NCBI GenBank assembly: GCA_017590115.1
Contig: JAGGNK010006559.1
Coordinates: 14,037,478 to 14,101,477, forward strand
From: Montifringilla adamsi
Lineage: Eukaryota > Chordata > Aves > Passeriformes > Passeridae
Reading direction: 5' to 3'
Length of the DNA stretch: 64,000 bases
Shown here: in pieces, positions 40,201 through 52,581 of the stretch
How positions within the stretch are numbered: the first letter of the stretch is position 1
How the letters are laid out: each line of letters opens with the position of its first letter
Notes under the pieces: model-generated
Told to the model about the DNA's origin: nothing
The model's input: only the letters and a program-made list of their open reading frames with translations
Databases searched by the model: none
Translations under genes and position numbers: made by a program

Positions 40201-42663
40201 TGAGGAAGAACATCATCAAAATACCACCTTTGGTCCAATTTTTCTTTTAATTGCATAAGTGAAAGCCAGCTAAACCAGTGGTGCCAGAAGGCAGCACTAA
40301 TATGAAGAAGAAAGAAGTCCAGTGTCTTTTGCAAACTGCTACTGAAACCACTGAACTCATGAGGAGCAGTCACACACCTGCTCACAGGGCTTCAGTTGGT
40401 CAATTGGCACCACAAGGAAACACTGGAGTTAGACACGCATGCAGCAATGTTTACACACACAAACGTTTTGCTTGCATAAAATAGAAAATGCATAATTAAT
40501 TTTAAAAAAAGAAACAAAAGTATCTTATAAAAATTTTTTGGGGGGGAATTTTTACCGGTTTTGTTTTAGTGCTCCCTAAACACTTCCCTAGAGATTTTGT
40601 GAAATAAAAAATATGCATACCTTGGCATAACTCTGCTAGGGCAGACTGAAAAATGAAAAGACAATTCCTTTTATAAATACACTAACAGGAAAATGGAGTT
40701 CTCACAGTTATAAAAGTGAGTAATTCTGGAGCTGTTCCCCAGAAATATATTTTGCTGGTAAATAACCTGAAAAGACTGATCTGGAAGATAGCTCCTTTAA
40801 TCTTCAGACATCTCATTACAGGAGGCAAGCACAGGGAGTAGGTGCGTAGTCTGGAATCCATCCATGTCACACGCTCTAATTATAACTTGTGTGTCATCTT
40901 TCCAACAGACTGCGTGTTTACAAGAAACTGTCACTGGCTTTTGACATATGGGAGAGCAATTGGGTTGATCAGGGGTTCTAACCTATGGGATCTTGAGAGG
41001 GTCTTATTTCTATTTATGTTTTTACTTCTCAGTACAGTGGCATACCATCAGGTGCTGTAGAGCTCCGACATGGGTGAGTAGTCTAGTTTTCCTTGGTAGT
41101 CAGCAGGGAGAGTTGACCTCTGGAGGCCATCTTAGAGCACTTGAATCCATCATTGTTGTTTACTTATAGAGCTTAAATTCTTGAGAGAAGGCAAATAAAT
41201 CAGGCCATTTCCAAGCATTAAAAAATGCCTCACCATTAACATTTCAACAATGTGTATTGATCTCATAAGTAAGTGCAGAGCTTGATCAGAATTTGCTTTT
41301 ATTCTTTTTCTGCCAAGGTGAGCAAGTGAGCAAGAGCTTTAAAGCAGCTTTATCTGCTTATTTTTAGTGATTGATTCCTATAAAATTAGTAGAATGAGCA
41401 GCAGAACATAGCCTTGTACAAGTGAATGTACTTTAAGAGAACACCTCCTTTCATACAAATTACTGGAAAGCTCTTTTAAATAAGTGTCCTGAAAATGTTT
41501 GGTTTTTTTCACCCATTTTGCCTGTTAGATTGACTCATGAGTAAAGAGGCGGTGTATAAAGAACAGCATCCTTTGCTGCTGATTTGTGCCCTTTGTGCAG
41601 ATCCAAAGAATGCTCATCGTGGGTCAGTATTTAAATTCCTTGAGAAGGAAAGTCAACATGATGTGAGAAATTGAAAGAATCATATGAAAGATAACTTTGC
41701 AATTAGTAGATTGGGTGCCTGAACTGATCAAATGTTGATTTTCTAGTCTCATGTTTTTAAAACTACAGTCATAAAAATACAGGATTTCTTTATTAATTAA
41801 TAGGGAAATTACACAGGTGATGTCTAGCCTGGTGAGCAGCTGTCAAGTAAGGTTAAGTACTCAGTGAACTTTTCACTTGTGGATTGAGTTCTATATAAGA
41901 ATCTTGGAAATCCAGATAGACCTCTGTTGTTATTGGTTGCTCAGCTTTATTTTTTAAAGTTTTTTTTTTTTTTAACATGAATTTGATTTTATGCTGTCTA
42001 GAAATTTATTAACATATTTTTGTCATAGTTCCAAATTTGAGCTAAAACCTTTCTGTTTTCCTGGACTGAAGAATAAGGGCATGCATGGGTGCCCACACAC
42101 AAAAATACACAGAAACAGCTCTCCACCTACAAAATACCAGTAAGGAAAATAACTGTATCAAAACACAAATGTCAAAGTCTAGGTAGAGAATGACAGAACT
42201 GATTTAATAAATCCTATTTAGATTCTTTAGGTGTTCTCCAAGATTAAAAGTGTGTTGTGGTTTTTTTAGTCACCATTCTCTTCGGACAATGGACTTATCA
42301 AAAGGCAAATAAAATTAGATATTTTCAAGGAAGCAATGTTTCAATAATAATGATGAAATTCTTGCTGCTCCATGACACTGAGGGGACTGTACCTTATCTT
42401 TCTACAGTGATTGCTGCAATAAACTGACCTAGAAGGTCCTTTCTGGAGTTGTATTTCTTTATGTAGCTGACAAAGAAATTAATTTGAATAATTTTCAATT
42501 CTGTTTGTTGTTTCTAAATATCTTTATGTGCTTGTTTCTTGTGAAAAAAAAGACAGAAAATACTGGTCATTTTTTAACAAGCAAACCCACAGCTTCAGCT
42601 GATTATTAATTTTCAGAGAACAAAGCTTATTGCAAGCTATTATGAGTTTGAAGTAAATAATAT
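37214..42663. other. Gene-free stretch
   Basis: No coding sequence supported. The polypyrimidine tract at 38883 and a CT-rich patch near 37818-37990 are the only compositional features. A sequence near 42430-42460 (GACCTAGAAGGTCCTTTCTG) faintly recalls a CR1 tail but is too weak to call. Confidence 0.55.
38883..38943. repeat. Polypyrimidine tract (CCTTTT/CCTCTT units)
   Basis: About 60 bp of only C and T on the plus strand, with CCTTTTCCTTT-type units changing to C-richer CCCCTTCC and CTCCTCCCC units. Mirror-like homopurine-homopyrimidine tracts of this kind can adopt triplex DNA. Confidence 0.85.
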
Positions 42664-43200
42664 TGCTGTGATTCCATCCCAGTCAGTAACTAAGTACTGC
42701 CCCACACCTGATGGGGAGAAGAATTGTTGGGAAAAAAGCAAACCTCATGGGATGAGACAACAGTTTAATGACTGAAACAAACCCAAATATACTAATAATA
42801 CTAATTAGAATAATAACAATAATCATATTATTTTTATTTAAAAGGAGAGTGAGAAAGTAATAAAACCCAAGAGAAACAAGCAATGCTTAATTTCATTTCT
42901 CACCACCCACTAGCCCATTCCTGAGCAGCAATTATCGGGTCCTGACCAACTTTCCCCAGTTTATTGACTGAAAACAACATTCTGTGGTTCTTTGCCCAGT
43001 TTGGATCAGCTGTCCTGGCTGTGCTCCCCCTGCACTTGTGCACCTGCTCACTGGCAGAGCGTGGGACACTGGAAAGTCCCTGACTCAGGGTAAGCACCAC
43101 ATAGCAACGACCAAAACATGAGAGTGTTATCAACATTATTATCGCACTTAGTCCAGGACACACCACTCTACCACTGAAAGAAGAAAATGAACCCTACCCC
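42664..43200 (-). mobile_element. Solo LTR of an endogenous retrovirus (minus orientation)
   Basis: Read on the minus strand, this stretch has the order of landmarks I know from a very common avian ERV LTR: an upstream GTTCATTTTCTTC segment, GATAACACTCTCATGTTTTG, CTCTGCCAGTGAGCAGGTGC, GGACAGCTGATCCAAACTGG, the motif AATAAACTGGGGAAAGTTGG (where the family has a TATA box), GGGTGGTGAG, CTCTTGGGTTTTATTAC, a run of ATT-type triplets, an ATTAAA poly(A) signal (plus coordinates 42764-42769), and CCCATCAGGTGTGGGG before a terminal ...CAGCA. No gag, pol or env reading frame or partner LTR is present, so it is a solo LTR left by recombination. The left edge (42664) is a guess from the TG/CA rule; the right edge is uncertain and no target-site duplication was confirmed. 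Confidence 0.82.
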
Positions 43201-46200
43201 AGGCAACACCAGTGTCTGGGTTTATTAATCTACTATATTTTATGTGATTCATAAAGTTCAGTGTAAAAGGCTCTGACTTGTAGCAGCTTTTGAGTAAAAG
43301 GAAATTTAGCAAAGCAAGAAGTTAAACACATTTTTCCCATTGAGCTGTATTTCCTTAGCACAAACTCTTAAGCAAATTTCAGGGATGATTAATCAAAGGA
43401 GTCAGTCAAGACCTGTTCATATCTGTTGTTTTTATGAATTCCCTTCTAAACACCACTTCAAATCTCTAAGATTAATATTATGCAACTGCATTTATTAAGA
43501 AATACTAGGATGAGCTAAGGTGGCTATCTATTATTATTATTAACACGTCAAATAATAGTGTCATCATCTGAATAAAGAAGTTACAAATTATTTTTGCAAA
43601 TGCTTCTTTATTTTTCAATATTTTTTTCACTATTTGTCATTAATCTCAGTAAAGGAGGTGCTAGGGCAGATCCACTGCCAAATGTAACACTCATTACCCC
43701 ATGCAAACCATTGAGAAGGGGTACTCAGGCCACTGAAATGTCAGCTGTAAACAGCTGCTGCTTGAGTGACTTAATACTTGTTCACACCAAGCACAGCAAC
43801 AAAACCTCTTCCATTTATTCTACTTGGTATAAAATGTCCTCACATTTACAGTAAGGGACCTAACTTTGTTCAAATTTAAACAAATTATTTAACCTGTGAT
43901 TACTGCTCTAAAAAGATTATTTTCATCCTGCCTTCAGGCAAGAGCTGCATTTTTGCTGTATTATGGGACCAAGCAGTGCTACAGTGAAGTTGGTTGGTCA
44001 AACCAGAATTAACACAGTTAATTCTGGGGATCCAAACTCCATAAAAACATATTTCCAGCAGTTTTACCCTAACCCCACTCAGTCTGCTTAAGGCACTGGA
44101 CATCCACCCGGTGCTGCAGCACACGATGCGCACTCTGAAGTGTATCGTATCCCCAGCTCAGCTTCAGATGTAAGGCAGCATCCAGGCTCAGCCTGAGTGG
44201 GAAGAACTGAATTACAGGAACCAGTGTCAGCTGGGGATTTGTTTCAAAAACACACTCCTGAACAAAATTAATATGCTAATGTAGATATAACCTAAGTGAA
44301 CCCCTGAGTTGCCTTGCATTCAGCCTTAATTAATGGGTTTTCTATGTCCTTCACTTCTGTCCTTGACAAGAATTTAGTGAAGATTTATTGGGAATAAATC
44401 TCCAGAGCCTAATTTATGCAAGCTTAAATCTGAGGCTGAGCAGCAGTGGTAACTTCAGGGGAAGTGACCTTATGCAAAGCTGTTTGGATACACTATATTC
44501 CACTAATACAGGGATTGTTCTTTGTCCATAATCCTTTAACCAGTTTCTTATCATATTTAAACTCGCTGTTTTGCTCTTCCAGCAGATGAGCTCCTCTTTG
44601 TTATTCAAGGGAATACCAGCTTTTAAAATAAATACAAACCCAGTTTATTTGCAGGGATTTAACAGTTCTGTATGGATCTGCACTTCTAATTCTGTTCAAG
44701 TCAATGACTATTTCTTTCTTGGTGTGTCAGAGAAAAATTTGAAAACTGAATCTAGACAGCAAATTTGAATCCAGATGTCCTTGAACAAAATATTGTTCTA
44801 CAATATAACCAGCATGAAAAGTAGGGAATATTTGGTGCTTAAAAATACATTTAAAAGGAGAAGCCATTCAGTGATTGTCTGTCTTTTAATTCATGGAGAA
44901 AAATAACAGACCTTCCCCCATGTCAGTTAAAGATGATTAATCAAGAAAGGTCATTTTATCCTTCAACTATCTCTGAACTGACCAAAAACTGAATCTAGTT
45001 CTTAAACAAAAATGCACAAACACAGGAGACAGCTGAAGCAAGATACATTAATTGTGGGGTGTTTCTTAGACCCTTAAAGTTAAATCTAATAAATTTTATT
45101 AATAAAAAAGTTTAATAAAATTATTCTTAGCACAGTTTGTGACAAGAATGGATGTTTCTAACACAAGTTTTAATGACCATTTTGGCATGTAGTTCAGTGG
45201 GCTGGCACCACTCTGAAAGTAGAATCTGACTCATTACCAAAAACTACATGAGATACTGTCAACTTCTGCATTAACTACAGCATGATGGCACTTTTCCATG
45301 ATGCCTTGCATTTCTGTGCATTTTGTGTCCAGCCTTGATGAGATGCAAAATATTAAAGAGGTAATCAAGGCCTTGGGATGCTACCCTTGAAACAACAGAT
45401 GTCTGACGGAATAACCCATAGGAGAGGGCAGGTCCTGAGTGTGAACTGCTGTGGTGTGAGCTGCTTCCCACACAGCCCACAGGCAAAGCACAGTTTAGAT
45501 CTTCATGAACAAGCACCACAACTCAGCCAGTCACTGATGTGGAAGCAGGTGGGCTCTTCACATGGGAAGGGTCTTGTTCTGAAAGCAGACGGATTTGATC
45601 CTGATCGTAAGTTCGATTAATGTCAAGGATCCAAAGAGGGGGGTGTCACTGAGGGTGCTCAATGCCTCTAAACTCAGCCTTTCATGCATCTGGTGTTGCA
45701 GCTCACAGCACATTTCTTCTGCTGCTGACACAGATCTTACTCCTGCCTCTCCACACAGCCCTGCATTACACCAAGTAATTAAAACCAGTGAAGTGCTTAA
45801 TATCATTATAGGCTAAATAACTTTAAGCAATTTCCTTCATCTTTTTAGAGTTCTTGATGCTTTTTCATAAGATTTAATATTGCCTTTGAAATCATAAGCA
45901 ATGGTGCTTCTTTTCCAATATAAACATAATCTTCTTTGAGTAATAAGTGATTGGAAAAACTTTATCCCAGAAAAGCAGCATATCAATTTTATTTATACCA
46001 GTGAAAGAGATCCCTAAAGAAGCAGATATTTACAGAAAAAATACTGTAAAATTAGAATTTTCCCGGGAAACTACATCTTATTACACTATGTTTTTCTTGA
46101 TAAGCATATCATGATTTTGAGCATAAGGTTGGAACCCAAGTATAAAATTCACTTGCAAAAAATCTATCGGCTTTACCAGTCCTACCAAACATCATCCATG

Positions 46201-46336
46201 TCTAGTTTTATTTAAGTTTATTTGCAGGATAAGGACCTTATAAAAAAGTTCAAGATAATTGATAAACTGGAGAACACTTAATTAATGAAGTTTTGTCCAA
46301 TTTCCTTGAAAATTACTTTTGAGATGATAGTTCTTT

Positions 46337-46431
46337 CCTTACAAGCCTATTTTTCTATTTTCTATTTTTCTAATTTTCTATTATAGGCCTTACAAGCCTA
46401 TTTTTAATTTTTTTTTTCTAATTTCCTATTA
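46337..46431. repeat. Imperfect tandem duplication, 51-bp period, T-rich
   Basis: CCTTACAAGCCTATTTTT occurs at 46337 and again at 46388, each followed by a TTCTATTT/TAATTTTCTATTA-type stretch. The second copy has a longer T run. A local duplication in AT-rich desert sequence. Confidence 0.85.
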
Positions 46432-49400
46432 TTTGTATGGTCCTTGAGTTAAAACTTAAACCAAGTTTATTTTATTGCCATTTTATGGCAAATCCCTCAA
46501 TAAAGGGATTTGTAGTGTATTAAAAATGTAACACTAAACTTTCCCTAGGCTGAAAGATTTCAGGCAGTGGATGCACAGCCATCATCAGGGAGTTGTCCCC
46601 TGGTCTCTCCCACTTCTAATCACATTTTTATGCTCTGCTTGTTCCTATTTATTTTTTTTTCTCTTTTCTTTTTTTTTCTCTCTGACAGGTCATAATGGTA
46701 TATGCAATGCAGGGAACTAATGCTCTCTGCTGTAAGAATTGACCACAGTCCAATCTCCATCTGTGAAGTGGGATGTAATGCTCTTACTTTTCCAATCATT
46801 GAAAGTAGCAAGTGCTCTTTATAAATCTTCACAAGCAGACAAGAAATCCAGTTCCAGTTTAGCTGTCATTAGTGATAAAAGTGTACTGATTGAAAGGATT
46901 TTTTTTTCTCTTTTTATGGTAGCAGTAACATCCTATTTATAGTAAATTGTTAGGAAGGGAAGGAAAAAGGGAATTAAGAGCTTTTGATCTTAAGAACTGG
47001 TTATCTGGCCTTAGATCTGGGAGTGCTTTAACAAAATGCCATTCAAGGTTTTGGTGGTACTACCACTTAAACACATAATGAGCTGTTCTGCTAGTCCTAA
47101 AAAAATCAGTAAGGTCTCCTATGGTGCTCCTACCTGTGGAAGCCATATGGCTACTTACAGGTATTTGCCATATGATGGTGTCAGTAGCAATCAAGTTTTT
47201 GCATTTCCTTTAAATATTAAATATTAATTTAAATATAAATATGAAATATTTAGCATTTCCTATAAATATAAATATGAAACAATATCAATTAGAATCAATT
47301 AGATACTGTTTGACCATGTTAAAATGTCCAATTTTGTCCATCTTGACCAAATGATAGGAATATTAACATCAATTAAAAGTTTTTACTGGTTTAGGACAAA
47401 TAAAACCTAGAAGAATTTTCTGAATAGCTGTTTAGAGGCTATTGTTTAGGAGGATCAAACAGCTGCATGTCTGAATTGGAGCACAGGGATTCTATTCTTA
47501 TCAGTAATTGACTCACTTTCACTTTGTGGGAGCAGATAAGAAAACTATTCTTGTTGCTGGGTTTTTTTTTAGAGAAATGGTAAGACACAAGCTTAAGCAA
47601 AGGGATACACAGTTCACTTCACTCGTGGCTATCAGGCCCAGACAGGAAAATTATATTGAGACTGGTTTCTCATTAGGTATTCGTACATCTCTGGCCAATA
47701 ATATATTTGAGCAACTGAAAAACTCCCTGGGAATTTACTGATGACAAGGGAGGGGAAAAAATTAAATCTGATTACTTGCTCAGTATATAGCATTAAAAAT
47801 GGCCATGGAAAGAACTGAGTCTACAGCTCCCAGACCCAGTCTTCCAGCTGCAAGCTTTTCCCAGAGATTGCTGGTTTCTCTTTTGAGTTTACAAATATAA
47901 TTGAAGCTGAAGAATCAGTCTATAGAGCTAAAATGTAACATAGGCTGCTTTTTTCTTTTCTGTCCAGCTTCAAAATCTAGTCAGGAGCAGCAAACTCAAA
48001 CAAAAAGAATTTCTACCATTTCCTCCTCTTTTTTTTTAGTGGAAGTGCAAAAACTCCAACCACAGAGAAACACTCATTCCCTTCTGCTCCTGTGACAATC
48101 TGCCATCCTTCATGACTGGATCTTGTCACATTGTGAAACAGCTTGTGAATCAGAGAGTCTGTACCATAACACAGAGAGTGGGAGGCTTAGCAAACAGAAG
48201 CTGGGTTCCTGCCCACAATTTTTGAGGCTTGTTTCAGCAGGTTACTCATTATTCAATACCCACTATCACTCAGAGAAATTGCCGAAGAGAAACTGCCACA
48301 CATGTTACACTGTTTGTAAGGTAAATGTAGCTTTACTGCATATTTCAGAGGATAAGGTGTGAACATTCAAGGAGATGTTTGGGACTGAGGACAAAGTATC
48401 ACAAAAAAGCCATCTTTTACCTCTGAGAGGAAGCAAGTGCCATTCTGTTGATAATTTTCCCATATGATGCATGTATTATGAAGTCCAGCTAACAAGTAGC
48501 AATCAAAAGGCCAGCACATCCATTCATTAATCATTGGATCCTCTTGTGGGATATTTTCACTGAATTAGCTACATCTACAATTAAACAGTACTTTATCTGA
48601 TGTTAAATCATATTATATTCAAATTCTTCAATCAATTGTCTTGAATACTGATTTCATTGCATGAGCTACCATGCAATTAAGATTGTTTAATACCATATCC
48701 ACAATGCAACCATAAATGATTGAAACAAGAAAAACAAAAATGTTCTTGTACAACTTCCACAATTAGTGATAGTATAGTCAGAAAGTTAAAGAATTCTCAT
48801 ATTTCCTTACAAATATTTGAAGTTTTAAAACTTGATTCACTTTATACTGTTTAAAAATACAGAAAGAGCCAGCACTAATTTTACAAAACCCACCTTGCTG
48901 GAAAGTGAACCCATGCCCTTCCACAGAAGAATCTGGACCTGCCAATGATATTGCTGAATTCTTTAGACCATCATCTTAAGAAATCACCTCTTATAAGGAG
49001 CATTCATTCCAATTATAATCCCATATTTCATCTATTACAAGGAGAAAAGACTAAGATAATATAGTGGTTCACTGACATTTACATTTAGAAATATGTATAT
49101 CCCATTAAGCACATTCAGATCCTAACTTTTCAAAACACAGACATCCGCATACCCTAATGAAAACTTCAGGCCTCAGATTCCAAATTTAGTAAAGCTGTTT
49201 TATGTAGGTGCTTTCAAAAGCCACATTGCTTTTCTCTTTATTCTGGTAAACATTTCACTATTACCAGTCACTTAAAACTGGTTACCCAAACTTTATTCCA
49301 AATATGTGTGACCCCAGCAGTATAAAGCAGCTTCTGCTTCCCATTAAATCAATCAACTAGTAGGTTTCCAGTAATTAACTTCTTCTAGCAACTAGATTTT

Positions 49401-49435
49401 CAGTAGTTCACAAAGTGCACTGTAAAATTAAGTAA

Positions 49436-49437
<2 letters not shown>

Positions 49438-49466
<29 letters not shown>
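49438..49466. repeat. Poly(T) tract of 29 bases
   Basis: Run of T from 49438 to 49466. On the minus strand it is a poly(A) run, and two AATAAA hexamers lie upstream of it in that direction (plus coordinates 49494-49499 and 49500-49505), about 27-33 bases away. That spacing is what a reverse-transcribed polyadenylated RNA would leave, but no source gene is recognised. Confidence 0.85.
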
Positions 49467-49544
49467 GTTTGAGTCAAGAATTTCAGGGGAATTTTTATTT
49501 TTATTTGCCTTTTTTTTGTAATAACACCATGTTGTTCAGCCACG

Positions 49545-49690
49545 GTCCAGCCTAGAATCCACTGTGATCCTGAGATCTTTTTCTACAGCACTCTGCCTCA
49601 CCTGTTGTTCTTCACTTGAATGAGAGTAGATGTTATTCTGCCACGAAGGGCATCAGGGTTCAGTTTTTCTCAGATCTTTTTGATTTCTAA
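49545..49690 (-). mobile_element. Possible degraded CR1 fragment
   Basis: Phrases such as TCCTGAGATCTTTTTCTACA and CAGCACTCTGCCTCACCTG resemble, in antisense, the CR1 segment that reads as 'agatccttctctgcagagctgct' in bird genomes. Similarity is patchy and I cannot align it, so the call is weak. It lies just right of a T29 tract at 49438-49466, and the two may be parts of one old insertion. Confidence 0.3.
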
Positions 49691-50395
49691 GCTTGTGCTT
49701 GAATGTGTTGACAACAGCAGCGGTCAAACTGCAAATTTATTGAGTGTAGTCTTTATTCCACAATTCAAGTAGCTAATGAAATTACTGAGAAGGACATGTC
49801 TGAACGAAAACTTTTTGCTGTTATCCCATTCAGTACATGACTTAGTTTTGATATTGAACCATTGTTAACCCTGAAAACTATATTCAGAAAGAATATATTC
49901 TAATTTCATTTATACAGCTGTGATACCTCGGATTTTCCTGTTACCACAGTGATATCAGAGAGCTGAAAGAAGAAAATACATTTCTGAGTCTTCAGATTTA
50001 ATGTCTTTACTTTGTTTAGTTTGTTGAATTAAAGACTGCCCTTAGGAGAAGTTAAGATAATTTATCTCTTTTTTTTTTCTTTTTTTTAAAAAAAACCACT
50101 TCAGCTGCTGTGTACACAAATCCCCACTAACTACTTAATTAAAAAAAAAAAAACAAACAAACAAACCTCTAGATGTGGTTTAAAGAAATAGATGCATCAT
50201 TTACTCTTCATTGTCCTCCTGCAGGATTTCAGCCAGGAAACCATTCAGCCACACAGATTTCATTACTGAAATAGATGGAAACATCAGCTCGTGTAAGAGC
50301 TTCGAGCATAAGAACAGAAAGGCAAGATCAGTTTTTCTTTGTCAATTTTTTTCCCCCCAACTCCATTTCTGCTTTGTCACTTTTCCACATGGTTT

Positions 50396-50460
50396 GTGCG
50401 CGCAGCTTCTCGGGCTCCCTCTGCTGGGTACCGGGCCGAGGCCGCGCAGTAAAACCCGCA
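50396..50460. promoter_or_regulatory. Isolated CpG cluster in the desert
   Basis: About eight CpG dinucleotides in 65 bp (GTGCGCGCAGC, CTCGGG, ACCGGGCCGAGGCCGCGCAG, CCCGCA) within DNA that is otherwise CpG-poor. It is followed by homeobox-like ATTAG and AATTAA motifs at 50472-50503. Retained CpGs suggest an unmethylated regulatory element, for example an enhancer or a minor promoter. It is too short for a normal CpG island. Confidence 0.4.
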
Positions 50461-52533
50461 AGACTGATTTCATTAGCATTTCATGCTCCAGGAATAATTA
50501 AGAAATCATCCATTTATTGAAGTATAAAGCTTCATATAGCCTACGTGCGTAATCTAGATTATAATATGCTTCCTGAGCTAAAAAATATTTGAAGAAATTT
50601 CTTTTGTGGTTTGAAAAGTGAGAAATAGAAGATGCAACTAACCAGTAGATTAATGTCCCATAATACGCATGCTAATAATCCAAATAAAACACCTAAATAC
50701 AAAATTTCAGGTAAGCGGCTTTTAATGTCTCTGCTTACTAAGGGAAAATTCTCCAATAATCTGGATGCATCACGCTTTCTCTTAGCTGGCAATCTTTTCT
50801 CCTAACTCAGGTGAGGATGTGCATTTTCTCTTGACCCCCAGGATATTGCAAGCTAGCATGGGAGAATTTCTAGATCAAATCCCAGGAGATATGGCCCACT
50901 TTTGAGCAGATATCCAGCCAGTTATAGCATTACTATAAATTTCTAAAATATTTCTATAATTAATATAATGAAAAGTCTCCTCTAAAGGCTCAAGAAAAAG
51001 AAGCTGGCTCTTGTTGTTGGTTTGTTTGTCTGTTTGTTTTTTTTTTTAAGTAGACTAACAATATTAATAATTTTATATGTAATTCTTTGTATTAAACCAG
51101 AATTATTTGAAATTGGAAGAAGCACAGGAAAATTTGCAGAAGGCAGCTCCAGATCACAGATCATATCCTCAAAAAGTCAATTTTACCTGGACCGCAGGTG
51201 AACAGAATTAAGACTAAGTAATTTTTCACTTAGGTCAAGCTTCTAAAAATTATTGCTTTTTCAGAACTTCTTATGGTTTAAATACCTGTATTTCATTTCC
51301 AACAAACAGCTAAGTACAGAGATAATGAGAAACAGATACTGAGTGATAAATACATATTTTTATGATCATGTCTTCAGCACTGAGAAGCTACCTGCTCTTC
51401 AACGTATCCAGAAAATAATGGTCTCAGGTAAATTTTGACTGTTAGAACAAACCTGTGGAACAGCTTTAGGCAGCTCAACACATCCCTGCTAATGGTGCAC
51501 CCCCGTCCAGGGATAAGATCTGCTGCTAGAAGTCTCCCTTCCCGAAGTTTATGATGGTCAGTCAAGGTTGTGAGTATGGACACAAAACTGTGTTTTACCG
51601 AGAGAAGCTTACGAATGAGGTCTGATGCAATGACTGTATAGAATGCCTCGAGAGAATTTCAGCTTCGTTTTAAGTCCTTGGCAATATGCACTACTTTGTA
51701 TAAGTAGAGCCAAACTGCTGAAGAAAATATGTAATTTATTGCACAATTTTTGACATGAAAGCTTTCTATTATAGTGATGACTAATAAATACAAAAATAAG
51801 ATATTTATATTGCTGTGCAAGTGGCCATGAGTTATTTTGGCATTGGTTGATTCAAGTTTGTTTACATTAGGTTTTCTGAAGGGTTTTAATGAATATTTGC
51901 TGGTTTCTTTTCTGTAACCTAATGCAGCAAAAATTTCAAGCATTGAAATTTTCCTTCAGAATTTTTATAAGGAAATATGTACTACAAGAGCCTAGCACAA
52001 AATTGTCCTAAGACAATTTAAACACAAACACATTCTCTTCAACTATTGCTATGTAATATTTTCCCTCTCTTTGACACATAGGTTTTCCTATGCTGTTGCA
52101 AAAAAATCATAATTGCAAACATCTTGCTCTTAGAAAAGATCACAGTATAAAATAATAGGAAGAAAGGCAGCAAGGTCATGAAACAGAATCTGTGAAATAC
52201 TTCAATCTCATTAAATTCAATTTGGGTAAGCTCTGCTGAGGATTTAAGAACACTACTCTGAGTTCTCTGCATCTCAGAAGAAATGTTTTATCTATTGATT
52301 ATTTTTCAAACATGGAACAAATCTGAGGAACTAATTCTATCTCCAGGAAACAACTGATAGATATAACTGATGGATAGTGTTCTTGATGTGATATTTTTGG
52401 GTAAGAATAACAAAAGATCATATTCATGAATAAAGTCATCCTTTCACAACTGAAACAATTTATTGAAAATTCTCACATAGGTAAAACAAGCTATCGATTC
52501 ACTCCAGATGTCTCTTTTGAATATTTTTCTTTT

Positions 52534-52581
52534 AAAAGTCTTTAATGGAAATGTAGAAAAGTCTTTAACAGAAATGTAGAA
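52534..52581. repeat. Short tandem duplication, 23-bp unit
   Basis: AAAAGTCTTTAATGGAAATG followed by TAG is repeated 23 bp later with two substitutions (AACAGAAATG). A local duplication with no feature attached. Confidence 0.85.

Noticed and set aside
42430..42460. Possible CR1 tail
   Set aside because: Only a short partial resemblance and no terminal ATTCTATGATTCT repeat.
42900..43166. 88-codon minus-strand frame
   Set aside because: Lies entirely in the U3-like part of the solo LTR; LTRs of this type do not encode a protein there.
45271..45816. Cluster of 70-82 codon frames on both strands
   Set aside because: No known motif, frames overlap on both strands, and no splice or poly(A) structure supports an exon.
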